Part shown: positions 47,772-58,186 of the stretch, one piece after another
How positions within the stretch are numbered: position 1 is the stretch's first letter
Layout of the letters: each line of letters opens with the position of its first letter
From: Nostoc foliaceum FACHB-393
GTDB lineage: Bacteria; Cyanobacteriota; Cyanobacteriia; Cyanobacteriales; Nostocaceae
Length of the DNA: 64,000 bases
Reading direction: 5' to 3'
Assembly: GCF_014698505.1 (NCBI RefSeq)
Contig: NZ_JACJTD010000017.1
Location: forward strand, 62,001 to 126,000
The notes under the pieces: model-generated
What the model was told of the DNA's origin: nothing
Seen by the model: only the letters and a program-made list of their open reading frames with translations
The model's database searches: none
Position numbers and translations under genes: made by a program

Positions 47772-49982
47772 TTAGGAAATGCGTATATTGGGAAACTTCA
47801 GTTCACCCTTACCATTCCGTAGCTTGCCGCCGTAGGCATCGCTGCTATTTTTGTCGTAATAACTCTTCTGGTTGTAGTAAATAAAACCGTTATCAGCAGT
47901 AACTCCATTCATCACCATTCCCAAAACACGCGATCGCGCTTGCTCAAGCATCATCTTCGTACTCTTAGCAACAGCACAATCAAGCACTCCAGGACGTACA
48001 ACCAGCAATATCCCATCTGCCATCTTGCCCAGCATCAGTGCATCACCAAACAAACTCAAGGCAGGAGTATCAATAATGACACAATCATAGTCTTTGGCTG
48101 CCTCTTGAATTAACAAAGCCATGCGCTGTGAATCTAGCAATGCTGCGGGGTTGGGCGGAATTGTCCCAGCCGTTAATAGATCCAAGTTAACTAATACTTC
48201 TTGGGCGGTGTTGCGAAACTCCGCTTGACCAACTAAAACATTACTTAGTCCGACTGGGTTAGATAATTTCCAGATTTCCTGTTGGCAGGAGTGACGCATA
48301 TCCGCATCTACTAATAGGATTCTGCGTCCCATGTGTGCTTTAGCTACTGCCAAATTTGCAGCCACAAATGATCTACCTTCACCTGGAGTTGAACTAACTA
48401 CGGCAATTACTTTTAGTGGTTTATCAGAGATGGTAAAATCCAGGTTTGTCTGAAGCATCTCAAAGGCTGAACTTGCTCCCGAATATGGATTATCTCTCAC
48501 TGGCAGTTCTACTAAAGCTTCTCCACCATTTTTAGCTTTTTGACCCAAGTGAGGAATCGTACCGAGTAAAGGATAACCTAATAACTGCTGGGCTTGCTCA
48601 AGAGTTTTGAGAGATTGATCCATAGCTTCTAACATCAGAGCTAACCCTACACCCAGCAAAATTCCCACAAATCCACCCAGCGCCAGGTAAAGAGCAATTT
48701 TGGGAGAAATAGCTTTTTTAGGAAGTAAAGCCGCAGATACTACCCTGGCATTACCGACATTCTGATTTACTACTACTTCGACTTCTTGCGATCGCTTCAG
48801 CAGTTCTTCATAGGTAGACCTCGCTACTTGCAACTGTCGCTCTAGCTGCTGCTGTTTTTCTTGCAGTTGGGGTAAGACACTCAATCGTCTTTGGGAAAGT
48901 GCGTATGCATTCTGCAAAACTGTAACTCGGTTAGCTAATGCTGACCGTTCTACATCCGACTGTACCAGTTGGGCCAGTAGGGTCTGCTTGAGTTCTCCCA
49001 TCCCTAAATTCTGCGCTGGTACAGATTTTTCTCTGCCTGCATTCTCAACAATTCGAATCTCTAGCTGCTTTTTCAGGGCTGCTTCTTTTGCTAATAAATT
49101 AGCGATCGCAGGATGTTTGTCTGTATAGCGAGTCTGTTCTACTGCTAACTGATTTTGCACCTGCTGATATTCTGTTAATACCTCCTGCACAGCTTTTGAT
49201 TGACTTAAATTCCCCATATCCACAGCCTGCTGGGAATTCAATCTCAATTGACGTTGCAGAAGTTGTGAGCGAGTCTCAGCATCCGTTAAATTTGCCTGAG
49301 CTTGGGTAATCTGGTCTGATAAATCCGCGAGTCTGTCCACTCCTTTTGTTGCTTCTTGGTCTAAGGCAATTACCCGATTTTCTTCTTTAAACCGACGCAA
49401 AGCTGCCTCTGATTTGACTACCCTTGCTTCAACTTCAGGCAATTGCTTAGTCAAAAACTTCTGTGCCACTGTCGCTTGGGTTTGGTTAATGCGAATATTG
49501 TTCTCCAGGTAATATCTCATCAGCAAATTCACAACATCTGCGGCTTCTTTGGGATTGCTACTGCTGTAGGAAATCGCCAAAATATCTGTACCCCGGACAC
49601 TCTTAATTTTGATTTTTTTGAGAAACTCATCTATTTCTAAGGGTATTCCTTGCTTACCTACCAAGTTGAGACTAGTGATAGTTTTTTCAACTATCGGGTT
49701 AGAACGAATTACCTCTGCTTCTGTATCCAAAGGGCTGCTGAGTTGAGTCACACTGCTCAACTCTCCAACTTGTGCCGAGGGACTGGTTAGCGAAGAAACG
49801 CGGTCAGTTTTACTGAAGAGCAACTTACCTTCTGCTTCATAGATTGGTTTTTGTCTGATGGCAATTAAAGCTGACAGTCCAAAAACAGAGGCAGTCACCG
49901 CAGCTATGACTAGCCAACGCCTTTTCAGAATCAGCGAGTATTGTTGCAAATCTAGGGATTGGTCTTCTTGGTTAGAGGGCAT
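47772..49982 (-). CDS. Wzc-like polysaccharide co-polymerase and BY-kinase
   Basis: 736 residues. A Wzz domain at the front has a span near 23-44 and a long coiled coil (about 170-410). The second span is near 425-447. The tyrosine-kinase part has a Walker A-like SSTPGEGRSFVAANLA in which the usual Lys is Arg, a Walker A' ILLVDADMRHS and a Walker B CVIIDTPAL. A Tyr cluster (FIYYNQKSYYDKNSSDAY) ends the protein, the usual autophosphorylation tail. First gene of the run and probable length controller. The K-to-R change may lower ATPase activity or be a lineage trait. Confidence 0.9.
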   Translation of the reverse strand: MPSNQEDQSLDLQQYSLILKRRWLVIAAVTASVFGLSALIAIRQKPIYEAEGKLLFSKTDRVSSLTSPSAQVGELSSVTQLSSPLDTEAEVIRSNPIVEKTITSLNLVGKQGIPLEIDEFLKKIKIKSVRGTDILAISYSSSNPKEAADVVNLLMRYYLENNIRINQTQATVAQKFLTKQLPEVEARVVKSEAALRRFKEENRVIALDQEATKGVDRLADLSDQITQAQANLTDAETRSQLLQRQLRLNSQQAVDMGNLSQSKAVQEVLTEYQQVQNQLAVEQTRYTDKHPAIANLLAKEAALKKQLEIRIVENAGREKSVPAQNLGMGELKQTLLAQLVQSDVERSALANRVTVLQNAYALSQRRLSVLPQLQEKQQQLERQLQVARSTYEELLKRSQEVEVVVNQNVGNARVVSAALLPKKAISPKIALYLALGGFVGILLGVGLALMLEAMDQSLKTLEQAQQLLGYPLLGTIPHLGQKAKNGGEALVELPVRDNPYSGASSAFEMLQTNLDFTISDKPLKVIAVVSSTPGEGRSFVAANLAVAKAHMGRRILLVDADMRHSCQQEIWKLSNPVGLSNVLVGQAEFRNTAQEVLVNLDLLTAGTIPPNPAALLDSQRMALLIQEAAKDYDCVIIDTPALSLFGDALMLGKMADGILLVVRPGVLDCAVAKSTKMMLEQARSRVLGMVMNGVTADNGFIYYNQKSYYDKNSSDAYGGKLRNGKGELKFPNIRIS

Positions 49983-50872
49983 GGAATATATTGCGAATAT
50001 CTGAAATACTTACTAATTTTGCTTCAAAATTTTGGTAGCCCAAAATAGTTGTTTGGATATACTTAAATATAATTACTTAGAAAATGTTTGTATAGAAAGT
50101 GTCTGTATTTCTGTAATTTTTGGATTACTTTCCTTTCTATACATCTTTTTACTTTTATCCCAGAAATATTATCGAAATGTCAAGGTATTTTTTATCCACA
50201 TTTCTCTGAGATTTTATATTACTTTGACAAGTATTTAAATTAAATAAAACTTTAACCTTTATATAACCTTAGTACTAGTATATAAAACTACATAAACTAA
50301 ATTAAGCAATCACTATGTTATTATATATGGTTTAAAAATTTTCATTGATCGAGTATTACTACGTAAGGATTTTGCTTGCTCTGCTGTTATTGACTTAACT
50401 AGTAATCACGCCTTGATAAAAACGTAAACTCTTGCAAAAAGGGAATATTAGATTACTATATCTTTAATATTTACAATATTTTATACTGCTTTATTAACAG
50501 TATTTTACTATACTGAACAGTTTCTACCAAAATTACATCTATATGTCAATAGGTATTATTAAGTAAAATTATGTTAATTAAATTTCAAGTTTATATTGAC
50601 TATATTCATAGCATCATGCAAATATAAAACTTGGACAGATAACCTTAGTAAGATGTATGTATTACATACATGCCACGTAAGCCCACTGACAACTGCACTT
50701 CAAGTCCATAATATTCAATACCCAATTCTTTTGAAAAACAGAGCATTACAAAAGTTTTTTACCTATGTAAGTTTTTAAATAAAAGAGCTAATTTTTATAC
50801 TAACATCATTAAGTCTTTTGCTGACTTTAACAAACAAATAAATACCAGGATACTGAAGAATCAGAAAAATCA
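49983..50872. promoter_or_regulatory. AT-rich divergent control region of the exopolysaccharide locus
   Basis: 890 bases between the leftward BY-kinase gene and the rightward priming transferase. Very AT-rich; the small open frames here (for example 50032-50238) have no good start or coding character. At 50653-50671 there is a 19-base palindrome, ATGTATGTA-T-TACATACAT, a plausible operator. The region must hold promoters for both directions. Confidence 0.6.
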
Positions 50873-52285
50873 ATGACTCTTACAAGTTATGTCAGTTCTC
50901 CTGCCAATACTAGGTTGCCAAACATAGTCCGCAGCCTACCAATATTGCTCTTGTTAGGGGATATTTTTGGGTTGCTCATTTGTTTAGCGATCGCACAATG
51001 GTTGCGTTTAGATCAACCCCTAAATTGGCTTAATCCATTGCCTTACGGATTTGTGTGCATGACACTTGCAACGTTTTATTTAGCAGATGCGTACCATCCA
51101 GATCGGCAAATTGCAGGTTTAAGAGCGCCTGCTCGAATTATTGTTTGTAACATTGCGATCGCATTTTTCGTTTCTGCCCTAATTTACTTGTCAGGTATTG
51201 CCCAACATAACCCGGTATCGTGGCGGAGTGTCTTCTTACCTAGCTTGGGAATTTTTACTATCTGGTCAGTAATATTGCGCGTGGTAGCAGTGAAATGGGT
51301 GCGATCGCACGCCCTGAAAAGTCGTTGGTTGATACTAGGAGCAGAGGATAATGCCATTAAATTTGCACAGAAATTGCTGGTACTTAATCCTTTAGGAAAG
51401 TTGACTGTTCTAGCAGAAGAAAATCAAACAACCATAGACTTACCTAAAAGCAATCTGAGTTATCAGGGAAATCTGAGCGATTTGTCGCAATGGAGTCAAA
51501 AATCCTGGTCTGGGGTTATAGTTACAGCCCAGATAAATTTTTCCAAATCTCAAGCACAACAGTTAATGCAAATGCGGTTGCGAGGCATTCCGGTTTACAC
51601 ATTGCCGGATGTTTACCAAACATTTTGGTATAAACTTCCTTCATCGCTGCTACAAGATAAATGGTTGGCTTTTAGCGATGGTTTTAACCTAATGCCTGGT
51701 TACTTCAGTATGAAACTGAAGCGAGTTATCGATCTCATATTGATTCTCTTTTTACTAGTATTAGTTGCACCACTTCTGTTGTTGGTTGCATTACTAATTA
51801 GATTAGATAGCCCTGGTCCAGTATTGTACAGTCAGCAGCGAAGTGGGTTGTACGGTAAAGCATTTAGAGTTTATAAATTTCGCTCCATGTATCAAGATGC
51901 AGAAAAGTCGGGGGCGCAATGGGCAAGTCAACGCGATCCACGGATCACCAGAATCGGATACTGGCTACGTTTGTTGCGTATTGATGAATTACCCCAAATC
52001 TGGAACGTCTTACAGGGTGAAATGAGTCTGATTGGCCCGCGTCCAGAACGGCCAGAATTTGATGTCAAACTTAAAGAAGCGATTCCCTACTATGAAATAC
52101 GCTATCTGGTAAAACCAGGAATTACAGGCTGGGCACAGGTTATGTATCCCTATGGAGCATCTATCGAAGATGCTTACGAAAAGCTTTCTTATGATCTGTA
52201 TTACATCAAAAATTATTCCATTTGGTTGGATTTAGCGATCGCCTTCAAAACCATTCGAGTTGTTTTGTTAGGTAAAGGTAGATAA
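50873..52285 (+). CDS. Polyprenyl-phosphate sugar phosphotransferase (WcaJ/WbaP type)
   Basis: 470 residues. Four or five spans at the N terminus, a Rossmann-like middle domain (KSRWLILGAEDNAIKFAQKL), another span at about 283-305, then the catalytic domain with AFRVYKFRSMYQDAE, LLRIDELPQIWNVLQGEMS and LIGPRPERPEF. It moves a sugar 1-phosphate from a nucleotide sugar to undecaprenyl phosphate, starting repeat-unit assembly. 10 bases upstream of galE, with which it forms an operon. Confidence 0.92.
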   Translation: MTLTSYVSSPANTRLPNIVRSLPILLLLGDIFGLLICLAIAQWLRLDQPLNWLNPLPYGFVCMTLATFYLADAYHPDRQIAGLRAPARIIVCNIAIAFFVSALIYLSGIAQHNPVSWRSVFLPSLGIFTIWSVILRVVAVKWVRSHALKSRWLILGAEDNAIKFAQKLLVLNPLGKLTVLAEENQTTIDLPKSNLSYQGNLSDLSQWSQKSWSGVIVTAQINFSKSQAQQLMQMRLRGIPVYTLPDVYQTFWYKLPSSLLQDKWLAFSDGFNLMPGYFSMKLKRVIDLILILFLLVLVAPLLLLVALLIRLDSPGPVLYSQQRSGLYGKAFRVYKFRSMYQDAEKSGAQWASQRDPRITRIGYWLRLLRIDELPQIWNVLQGEMSLIGPRPERPEFDVKLKEAIPYYEIRYLVKPGITGWAQVMYPYGASIEDAYEKLSYDLYYIKNYSIWLDLAIAFKTIRVVLLGKGR

Positions 52286-52295
52286 GGAAAAAGAA

Positions 52296-53309
52296 ATGAA
52301 GAAGAAAATATTGGTAACTGGCGGTGCTGGTTACATTGGTTCCCATGTAGTTCGTCAACTAGGGGAAGCTGGTTATGATGTCGTAGTCTATGACAACTGC
52401 TCTACAAGTTCACCAGCATCCGTACTACACGGGAAACTAATTATTGGCGATTTAGTAGACACCGGGCATCTTTATCAAATTTTTGCCCAGCATGAATTCA
52501 GCGCAGTCTTACACTTTGCCGCTAGTCTGATTGTTCCAGAATCAGTAGCTCATCCCCTCGATTACTACGCAAACAACACCCGCAACACTTTAAATTTGCT
52601 GCGTTGCTGTAGCGTTATGGGTGTTAACAAGTTCATTTTTTCCAGCACAGCCGCAGTCTATGGGGAAGTAGAAGAAAATCCTGTTACTGAGTTGAACCCT
52701 ACACAGCCGATTAATCCTTACGGACGTTCCAAGTTGATGAGTGAATGGCTGATTCAGGACTATGCAGCAGCATCTTCAATGCGCTACGTAATTCTACGTT
52801 ACTTTAATGTAGCAGGTTCCGAACCACGTGGACTATTGGGGCAAATGTCTCCGAATGCCACTCACTTAATTCGGGCTGCTTGTGATGCGGCACTCAAGCG
52901 CAAGCCAGAAGTACGAATTTTTGGTACTGATTTTCCTACCCCCGATGGAACTGCAATCCGAGACTATATCCACGTCGAGGATTTGGCGACTGCTCATTTA
53001 GATGCTTTGGATTATTTAGAAAAAAGAGGTGAAAGCCAAATTTTCAATTGCGGTTATGGGCAAGGATACAGCGTGCGGCAAGTTATTGAAAGAGTCAAGG
53101 CTATTTCTGGTGTAGATTTTCCCGTTATTGCCGCACCACGTCGTCCGGGCGATCCTGCCTGTGTTGCAGCTTGTGCTGATAAAATCCGTAGGGTTTTGGG
53201 TTGGCAACCAAAACACAATGATTTAGACGAGATTATTGACACAACTATTACTTGGGAAAAACAGAAGAGTAACTTGGCAAAGCAAAGGCATCTTATGGCG
53301 TATGCATAA
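52296..53309 (+). CDS. galE: UDP-glucose 4-epimerase
   Basis: 337 residues. NAD-binding GGAGYIGSH at the start, SSTAAVYGEVEENP, catalytic YGRSK (Tyr and Lys) and the GTAIRDYIHVEDLATAH signature. It interconverts UDP-glucose and UDP-galactose and so supplies a precursor for the exopolysaccharide. Full length. Ribosome binding site AAGGAAAAAG just before the ATG. Confidence 0.95.
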   Translation: MKKKILVTGGAGYIGSHVVRQLGEAGYDVVVYDNCSTSSPASVLHGKLIIGDLVDTGHLYQIFAQHEFSAVLHFAASLIVPESVAHPLDYYANNTRNTLNLLRCCSVMGVNKFIFSSTAAVYGEVEENPVTELNPTQPINPYGRSKLMSEWLIQDYAAASSMRYVILRYFNVAGSEPRGLLGQMSPNATHLIRAACDAALKRKPEVRIFGTDFPTPDGTAIRDYIHVEDLATAHLDALDYLEKRGESQIFNCGYGQGYSVRQVIERVKAISGVDFPVIAAPRRPGDPACVAACADKIRRVLGWQPKHNDLDEIIDTTITWEKQKSNLAKQRHLMAYA

Positions 53310-53333
53310 TTAAATTAAAACTCTGACAGCTAA

Positions 53334-54068
53334 TTAACCTTGTACTCTGGAATTCACATAAGCATTATTACCAAATAAAGGCACACAATCACTGATGTTA
53401 AAGGCGGTTGATAATTCAACATCTGCCTCAAAACCTTTTTCAATCAACTCTTTACCAGAACTGCATTTTTTCAAGTACCCCAGTAAATCCTGCTGGAAAG
53501 CCTGAAATGTTGTCACAGCAACTTCAGCTTCTGGTGATAAACTGCCATGTAAATAACTAAGAATTGCCCCAGCACCAATTAAATCTTCAAATGCAGGACG
53601 TAGGCTACCATCTTCTTTCCATCTTTCACCGGCAGGAATTACAGCGATTTTATCACCATACTTTTGAGCAAACTGCGCTACAGCTTGGCAATTTCGCAAG
53701 CAACCAGCCAAAGTTGGGGTATTCCCTGTATGCAAAGTCAGAAAAGAACCATTAGGTGAAGGTAAAACTAGTCTAGTTCCAGCAGGAATCTGAGTCACCG
53801 ATTTTGGCGAGAGAGAATATCCTGTCATAGTCCAACGTTGTCTATGACTTGCCAACTCTGCTTGCACTGATTTGGCATAATCTATGACAGATTCATCCCT
53901 CATTGCGTAGGGAAAAATTATCGCGCCGTTCTTGGTGGCAATTTCCACGCAGGTAGAAAAAGAGAGAACGTCAACTATTACAATTACATCACTGATGGGA
54001 GCGAGTTGAGCAACTCCTTGTGGCCCCCATTCACAGCGTAAATTAAACTCTGATTGGTTGTAAATCAT
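53334..54068 (-). CDS. comB: 2-phosphosulfolactate phosphatase family protein
   Basis: 244 residues from the ATG (MIYNQSEFNLRCEWGPQG); a TTG 12 codons earlier would add a hydrophobic stretch and is less likely. ComB features: VIVIVDVLSFSTCVEIA, VLPSPNGSFLTL, and the later AGAILSYL and VELSTAFNISDCVPLF. The archaeal enzyme acts in coenzyme M synthesis; the cyanobacterial role is not settled. Converges on galE with 24 bases between. Confidence 0.88.
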   Translation of the reverse strand: MIYNQSEFNLRCEWGPQGVAQLAPISDVIVIVDVLSFSTCVEIATKNGAIIFPYAMRDESVIDYAKSVQAELASHRQRWTMTGYSLSPKSVTQIPAGTRLVLPSPNGSFLTLHTGNTPTLAGCLRNCQAVAQFAQKYGDKIAVIPAGERWKEDGSLRPAFEDLIGAGAILSYLHGSLSPEAEVAVTTFQAFQQDLLGYLKKCSSGKELIEKGFEADVELSTAFNISDCVPLFGNNAYVNSRVQG

Positions 54069-54224
54069 TGGTGCGATCGCAAAAGACAATATGATAAAAA
54101 TCAAACCATAGATAAGTAAGGCAGTGTAAATTCTTAAAGGTTTGTAGTCATCTAAGAAACGCTACGCTAACACGTACAAACTAGAGATTAGTAGTAAGTG
54201 GTTCAGCAGTTATAATCAATATAA

Positions 54225-54530
54225 AAAACGGCTGGCACACAAGATAATACAAGAGGTAGTAGAAAACGATATCCACCGGAAGTTCAACTGTTTTTTGACG
54301 CAGAACGACATCATTATCAAGTCTTAAATATTGGCTGGAAAGAACAACGGAGAATTTATGAAGTCATTATTCATGTTGATATCAAAGACAAAAAAATTTG
54401 GATACAAAGAGATGGTACAGAAATCGGTATCGCTAACGAATTAGTTGCTGCTGGAGTACCTAAAGAAGATATTGTATTAGGATTTCACACTCCTTATAAA
54501 CGCGAATTTACTGACTTTGCTGTTGGATAA
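54225..54530 (+). pseudogene. xisI: xisI remnant (fdxN excision controlling factor family)
   Basis: Frame ending at TAA 54528-54530 reads YPPEVQLFFDAERHHYQVLN, then IGWKEQRRIYEVIIHVDIKD, IWIQRDGTEIGIANELVAAG and LGFHTPYKREFTDFAVG, a clear XisI. No ATG, GTG or TTG start lies in frame, and the expected N-terminal helix seems to be in another frame (KRLAHKIIQEVVEND), so a frameshift near 54270 is likely. XisI works with XisH; no xisH is nearby. The family is multicopy in Nostocales and is not proof of an fdxN element here. Confidence 0.8.
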
Positions 54531-54612
54531 ATAGCAAGAAATAAGCAATAGTAATCTTTGCCCTAATCATCCACTATCCGCTAAACTCAGAAATGCTGCG
54601 TTATTCCTCATC

Positions 54613-55794
54613 ATGTCCGATTTCCAAACTGTTAGTGCTGCTGTTGCCAAACTCTACAATACCTACCCCTTTCCGCCAGAAGCTTTGTTGGATGAACCAC
54701 CTCCAGGCTACAACTGGCGCTGGAATTGGCTAGCCGCTCATAACTTCTGCACAGGCCAAAAACCCCAAAAGCAAGATATTCGGATTTTAGATGCAGGTTG
54801 CGGTACTGGTGTAAGTACAGAGTACTTGGTTCACCTCAATCCTCAAGCTTCAGTTGTGGGAATTGATCTCAGTACTGGCGCTTTAGCTGTAGCAAAAGAG
54901 CGTTGTCATCGTTCAGGGGCTACCCGCGTTGAATTTCATCACCTCAGCTTGTTTGATGTGGAACAGTTACCGGGTGAGTTTGATTTAATTAACTGTGTTG
55001 GCGTTTTGCATCATACCTCCGATCCCATTCGCGGTATTCAAGCTTTGGCGAAAAAGTTAGCCCCAGGCGGCTTAATGCACATTTTTGTGTACGGGGAGTT
55101 GGGACGCTGGGAGATTCAACTCATGCAAAAAGCGATCGCACTTCTTCAAGGTGACAAAAAAGGCGACTACCGCGATGGTGTCCAAGTCGGAAGAAAAATA
55201 TTTGCCTCTCTACCAGAAAATAACCGAATTGTCAAATACGATAAACAGCGTTGGTCATTAGAAAATCACAAGGATGAAAACTTTGCGGATATGTATGTTC
55301 ATCCGCAGGAAATTGACTACAACATAGAGACGCTGTTTGAATTAATTGATGCTTCGGGATTAGAGTTTATTGGTTTCTCGAATCCGAGTTTCTGGGATTT
55401 AGAGAGACTTCTGGGCAAAGCACCAGAGTTAGTAGAACGGGCAAAAGATTTGCGCGATCGCCAAGTCTACCGCCTGATAGAATTACTAGATCCAGAAGTA
55501 ACTCATTATGAGTTTTTCCTTGGTCGTCCTCCCTTAATCAAGTCCAACTGGTCAGACGATAACGCCCTATTGGCAGCTATTCCCGAACTTAATCCTTGTA
55601 TTCAGGGATTTCCCAGTCAATGTTTCTTTAATTACGATTACCAAATTGTTAATTTATCTGTAGCAGAGTTTGAGTTTATGCAAAGATGTGATGCAAATTC
55701 AAGAGTGGCAGATATTTTAGCAGTTGGGCAACTCGGATTAGATGATGTAAGAAGGCTTCTTGAGCAACAACTGATTTTATTGACACCTGTTTAA
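54613..55794 (+). CDS. SAM-dependent methyltransferase with C-terminal extension
   Basis: 393 residues. The start SDFQTVSAAVAKLYNTYPFP and PGYNWRWNWLAAH is followed by motif I ILDAGCGTGVSTEYLV, VGIDLSTGALAVAK and FDLINCVGVLHHTSDP. The last 190 residues are an extra domain with VHPQEIDYNIETLFELI and a helical end (FEFMQRCDANSRVADILAVG). This two-domain type is common in cyanobacteria, but the substrate is unknown. A stem of 8 bp follows the stop. Confidence 0.85.
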   Translation: MSDFQTVSAAVAKLYNTYPFPPEALLDEPPPGYNWRWNWLAAHNFCTGQKPQKQDIRILDAGCGTGVSTEYLVHLNPQASVVGIDLSTGALAVAKERCHRSGATRVEFHHLSLFDVEQLPGEFDLINCVGVLHHTSDPIRGIQALAKKLAPGGLMHIFVYGELGRWEIQLMQKAIALLQGDKKGDYRDGVQVGRKIFASLPENNRIVKYDKQRWSLENHKDENFADMYVHPQEIDYNIETLFELIDASGLEFIGFSNPSFWDLERLLGKAPELVERAKDLRDRQVYRLIELLDPEVTHYEFFLGRPPLIKSNWSDDNALLAAIPELNPCIQGFPSQCFFNYDYQIVNLSVAEFEFMQRCDANSRVADILAVGQLGLDDVRRLLEQQLILLTPV

Positions 55795-56301
55795 TTACAC
55801 TGCACTCTGTTACTGAGTTAATAAAAGCAATTTATACTCGTGGTGATGAGCGATCGCCTATCACCACTTTTGGCAAATTAATGTAAATTAAGAAAGTGCC
55901 CAAGAAACGGGGTATTGTACATCGCAAAAGTTGGAGTTTTCTGGGATTCAGCAGTGGTGCGATCTTTTATGACAAGCCGCTACTCTACGATTTCTGATTT
56001 GCGGTACGTCCATACGCTCTTCAAGCACCAGTTGATTTTATTGACACCGACTTAATTCAAACACCAAGATGTTATGTAACGACTTTGGAGGAGAATTATT
56101 CATTCAAAAAAACTGAAATTGGAAGAAATTTTGAATTTCCAGGCAACAATTATTGATTATTCAGCCTCACCCTCCCTCACGTCATCAGCCGCTCTCTCGC
56201 TTCTGGGAGCGCGATTTTACTGACTGTGTAACGTTGCCAAGAAGTTAATTGTTTTTTCCTAAAGTATTGTTACCGGATCGTGATATGATTCAGCTGACTG
56301 A
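55795..56301. other. Spacer with gene remnant and atp operon leader
   Basis: 507 bases. At 55840-55867 a GTGGTGAT/ATCACCAC hairpin encloses a HIP1 site. At 55969-56055 there is a short frame whose end, HTLFKHQLILLTPT-stop, resembles the end of the upstream methyltransferase (VRRLLEQQLILLTPV), a remnant of a second copy. The remaining part must hold the atp promoter. Confidence 0.65.
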
Positions 56302-56784
56302 ATGTGCAGTCATCATAATTTAGCTGTACTGGTTTCAAGTCTCGTGAGCTTGTCAGACGAATCAATTGCGCCCACTCCGACAACGCAACAAGATGCTAAA
56401 ACTGGTTCTGGAGACACAGAATCAGATAACTCTATGCAAGAGTTTTATCAACTCTTCCAGCGGTTGTTGGTAATCACGCTTGTCTTGACGGGGGTTATTT
56501 TTATCTCTGTGTGGATTTTTTATTCCTTAAACATTGCCCTAAATTATTTAATTGGGGCGTGTACAGGTGTGGTTTACTTAAAAATGTTGGCTAGAGATGT
56601 TGAGCAGCTCGGTAGTGAGAAAACCAGTCTGAGCAAAACTCGTTTTGCTCTGTTTATTGGAGTGATGATCGTGGCAACTCAATGGCGTGAGCTACAGATT
56701 CTGCCCATTTTTTTGGGATTTCTAACTTACAAAGCTACGCTCTTCGTCTATATGGTGCAAATTGCGTTCATTCCTGATTCTTAA
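56302..56784 (+). CDS. atpI: ATP synthase assembly protein I
   Basis: 160 residues with four membrane segments after a polar N terminus ([68 protein letters not shown]). It helps c-ring assembly. First gene of the atp operon. The longest frame starts at this ATG without a clear ribosome binding site; an in-frame GTG at 56344 ([10 protein letters not shown]) is an alternative that I find quite plausible. Confidence 0.88.
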   Translation: MCSHHNLAVLVSSLVSLSDESIAPTPTTQQDAKTGSGDTESDNSMQEFYQLFQRLLVITLVLTGVIFISVWIFYSLNIALNYLIGACTGVVYLKMLARDVEQLGSEKTSLSKTRFALFIGVMIVATQWRELQILPIFLGFLTYKATLFVYMVQIAFIPDS

Positions 56785-56845
56785 AAAGTCAGGCTCACTA
56801 AAGATAGTAATCCCATCCTCGCTCGTTGGGGAAAATGCTTGAAGA

Positions 56846-57607
56846 ATGCAAATGCTTAGTGTCTTAAACGCCTTTAATTCTTTTCCCCTCGCCGAATTAG
56901 AAGTAGGTCATCATTTCTATTGGCAGTTGGGCAATCTTAAAATTCATGGGCAAGTTTTTCTCACCTCATGGTTTGTGATTAGCATTCTAGTAGTGGCTTC
57001 AATAGCTGCTACTCGCAACGCACAAAGAATTCCCAAAGGCATCCAGAATTTGATGGAATATGCCCTAGAATTTATTCGTGATTTGGCCAAAAACCAACTT
57101 GGTGAGAAAGAGTACCGCCCTTGGGTGCCATTTATTGGCACATTGTTCTTGTTTATTTTCGTATCGAACTGGTCAGGTGCGCTAATTCCCTGGAAGCTCA
57201 TCAAGCTACCTTCGGGTGAATTGGCAGCTCCCACCAATGACATCAATACGACTGTTGCATTAGCACTGCTAACATCCTTAGCGTACTTTTACGCGGGTTT
57301 TAGCAAACGGGGTTTAGGCTACTTTAAGAAATATATAGAGCCAACACCCGTTTTGTTGCCGATCGCAATTCTAGAAGATTTCACCAAGCCCCTCTCCCTA
57401 AGCTTCCGGCTATTTGGTAATATTTTGGCGGATGAATTGGTAGTCGCGGTGTTGGTGCTGCTAGTTCCTCTATTTGTACCTCTGCCTGTAATGGCCTTGG
57501 GTTTATTTACCAGTGCCATTCAAGCCCTGGTTTTTGCCACCCTAGCCGGAGCATACATTCATGAGGCAATGGAGGGGCATGGTGGAGATGAGCATGAGGA
57601 GCATTAA
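56846..57607 (+). CDS. atpB: ATP synthase subunit a
   Basis: 253 residues, five to six spans. The essential arginine lies in [18 protein letters not shown], and [12 protein letters not shown] is the cyanobacterial-chloroplast type. Forms the proton half-channels with the c-ring in the thylakoid membrane. Start [13 protein letters not shown] region is as in other cyanobacteria. In the plant-style system this gene is called atpI. Confidence 0.97.
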   Translation: MQMLSVLNAFNSFPLAELEVGHHFYWQLGNLKIHGQVFLTSWFVISILVVASIAATRNAQRIPKGIQNLMEYALEFIRDLAKNQLGEKEYRPWVPFIGTLFLFIFVSNWSGALIPWKLIKLPSGELAAPTNDINTTVALALLTSLAYFYAGFSKRGLGYFKKYIEPTPVLLPIAILEDFTKPLSLSFRLFGNILADELVVAVLVLLVPLFVPLPVMALGLFTSAIQALVFATLAGAYIHEAMEGHGGDEHEEH

Positions 57608-57717
57608 ACTTCTCAGTTGATAGCACAGTTCCAAGAGCATGTTCGCTCAAAACATCGCAAAGCGCGATCGATCAAAGAACTCATGTGCAGCGTGAAAACC
57701 ACGTTTCTAATCGTTAA

Positions 57718-58005
<288 letters not shown>

Positions 58006-58186
58006 TACCTAAAAATTTTGTGAGTGTGGAGACGTGAATTATCACGCCTCTACAATCAAAACCTTTTGGGTATCTCAATAGTTATAATGTTCAGTTGACC
58101 CTTGTTGGCTATGGGTCTCTAAAATATGAAAGGTTGGATGACGTTGCTAGCCATGAAAACTGCTACTCCAGCCAAAGAGGAGACAA

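Noticed and set aside
50032..50238. 68-codon AT-rich frame in the exopolysaccharide control region
   Set aside because: Starts at TTG, no ribosome binding site, hydrophobic only because of the AT bias, no resemblance to any family.
54225..54530. Evidence for an fdxN-type excision element
   Set aside because: Only a broken xisI is present. No xisF, xisH or recombination sites are visible, and xisI paralogues are widespread outside such elements.
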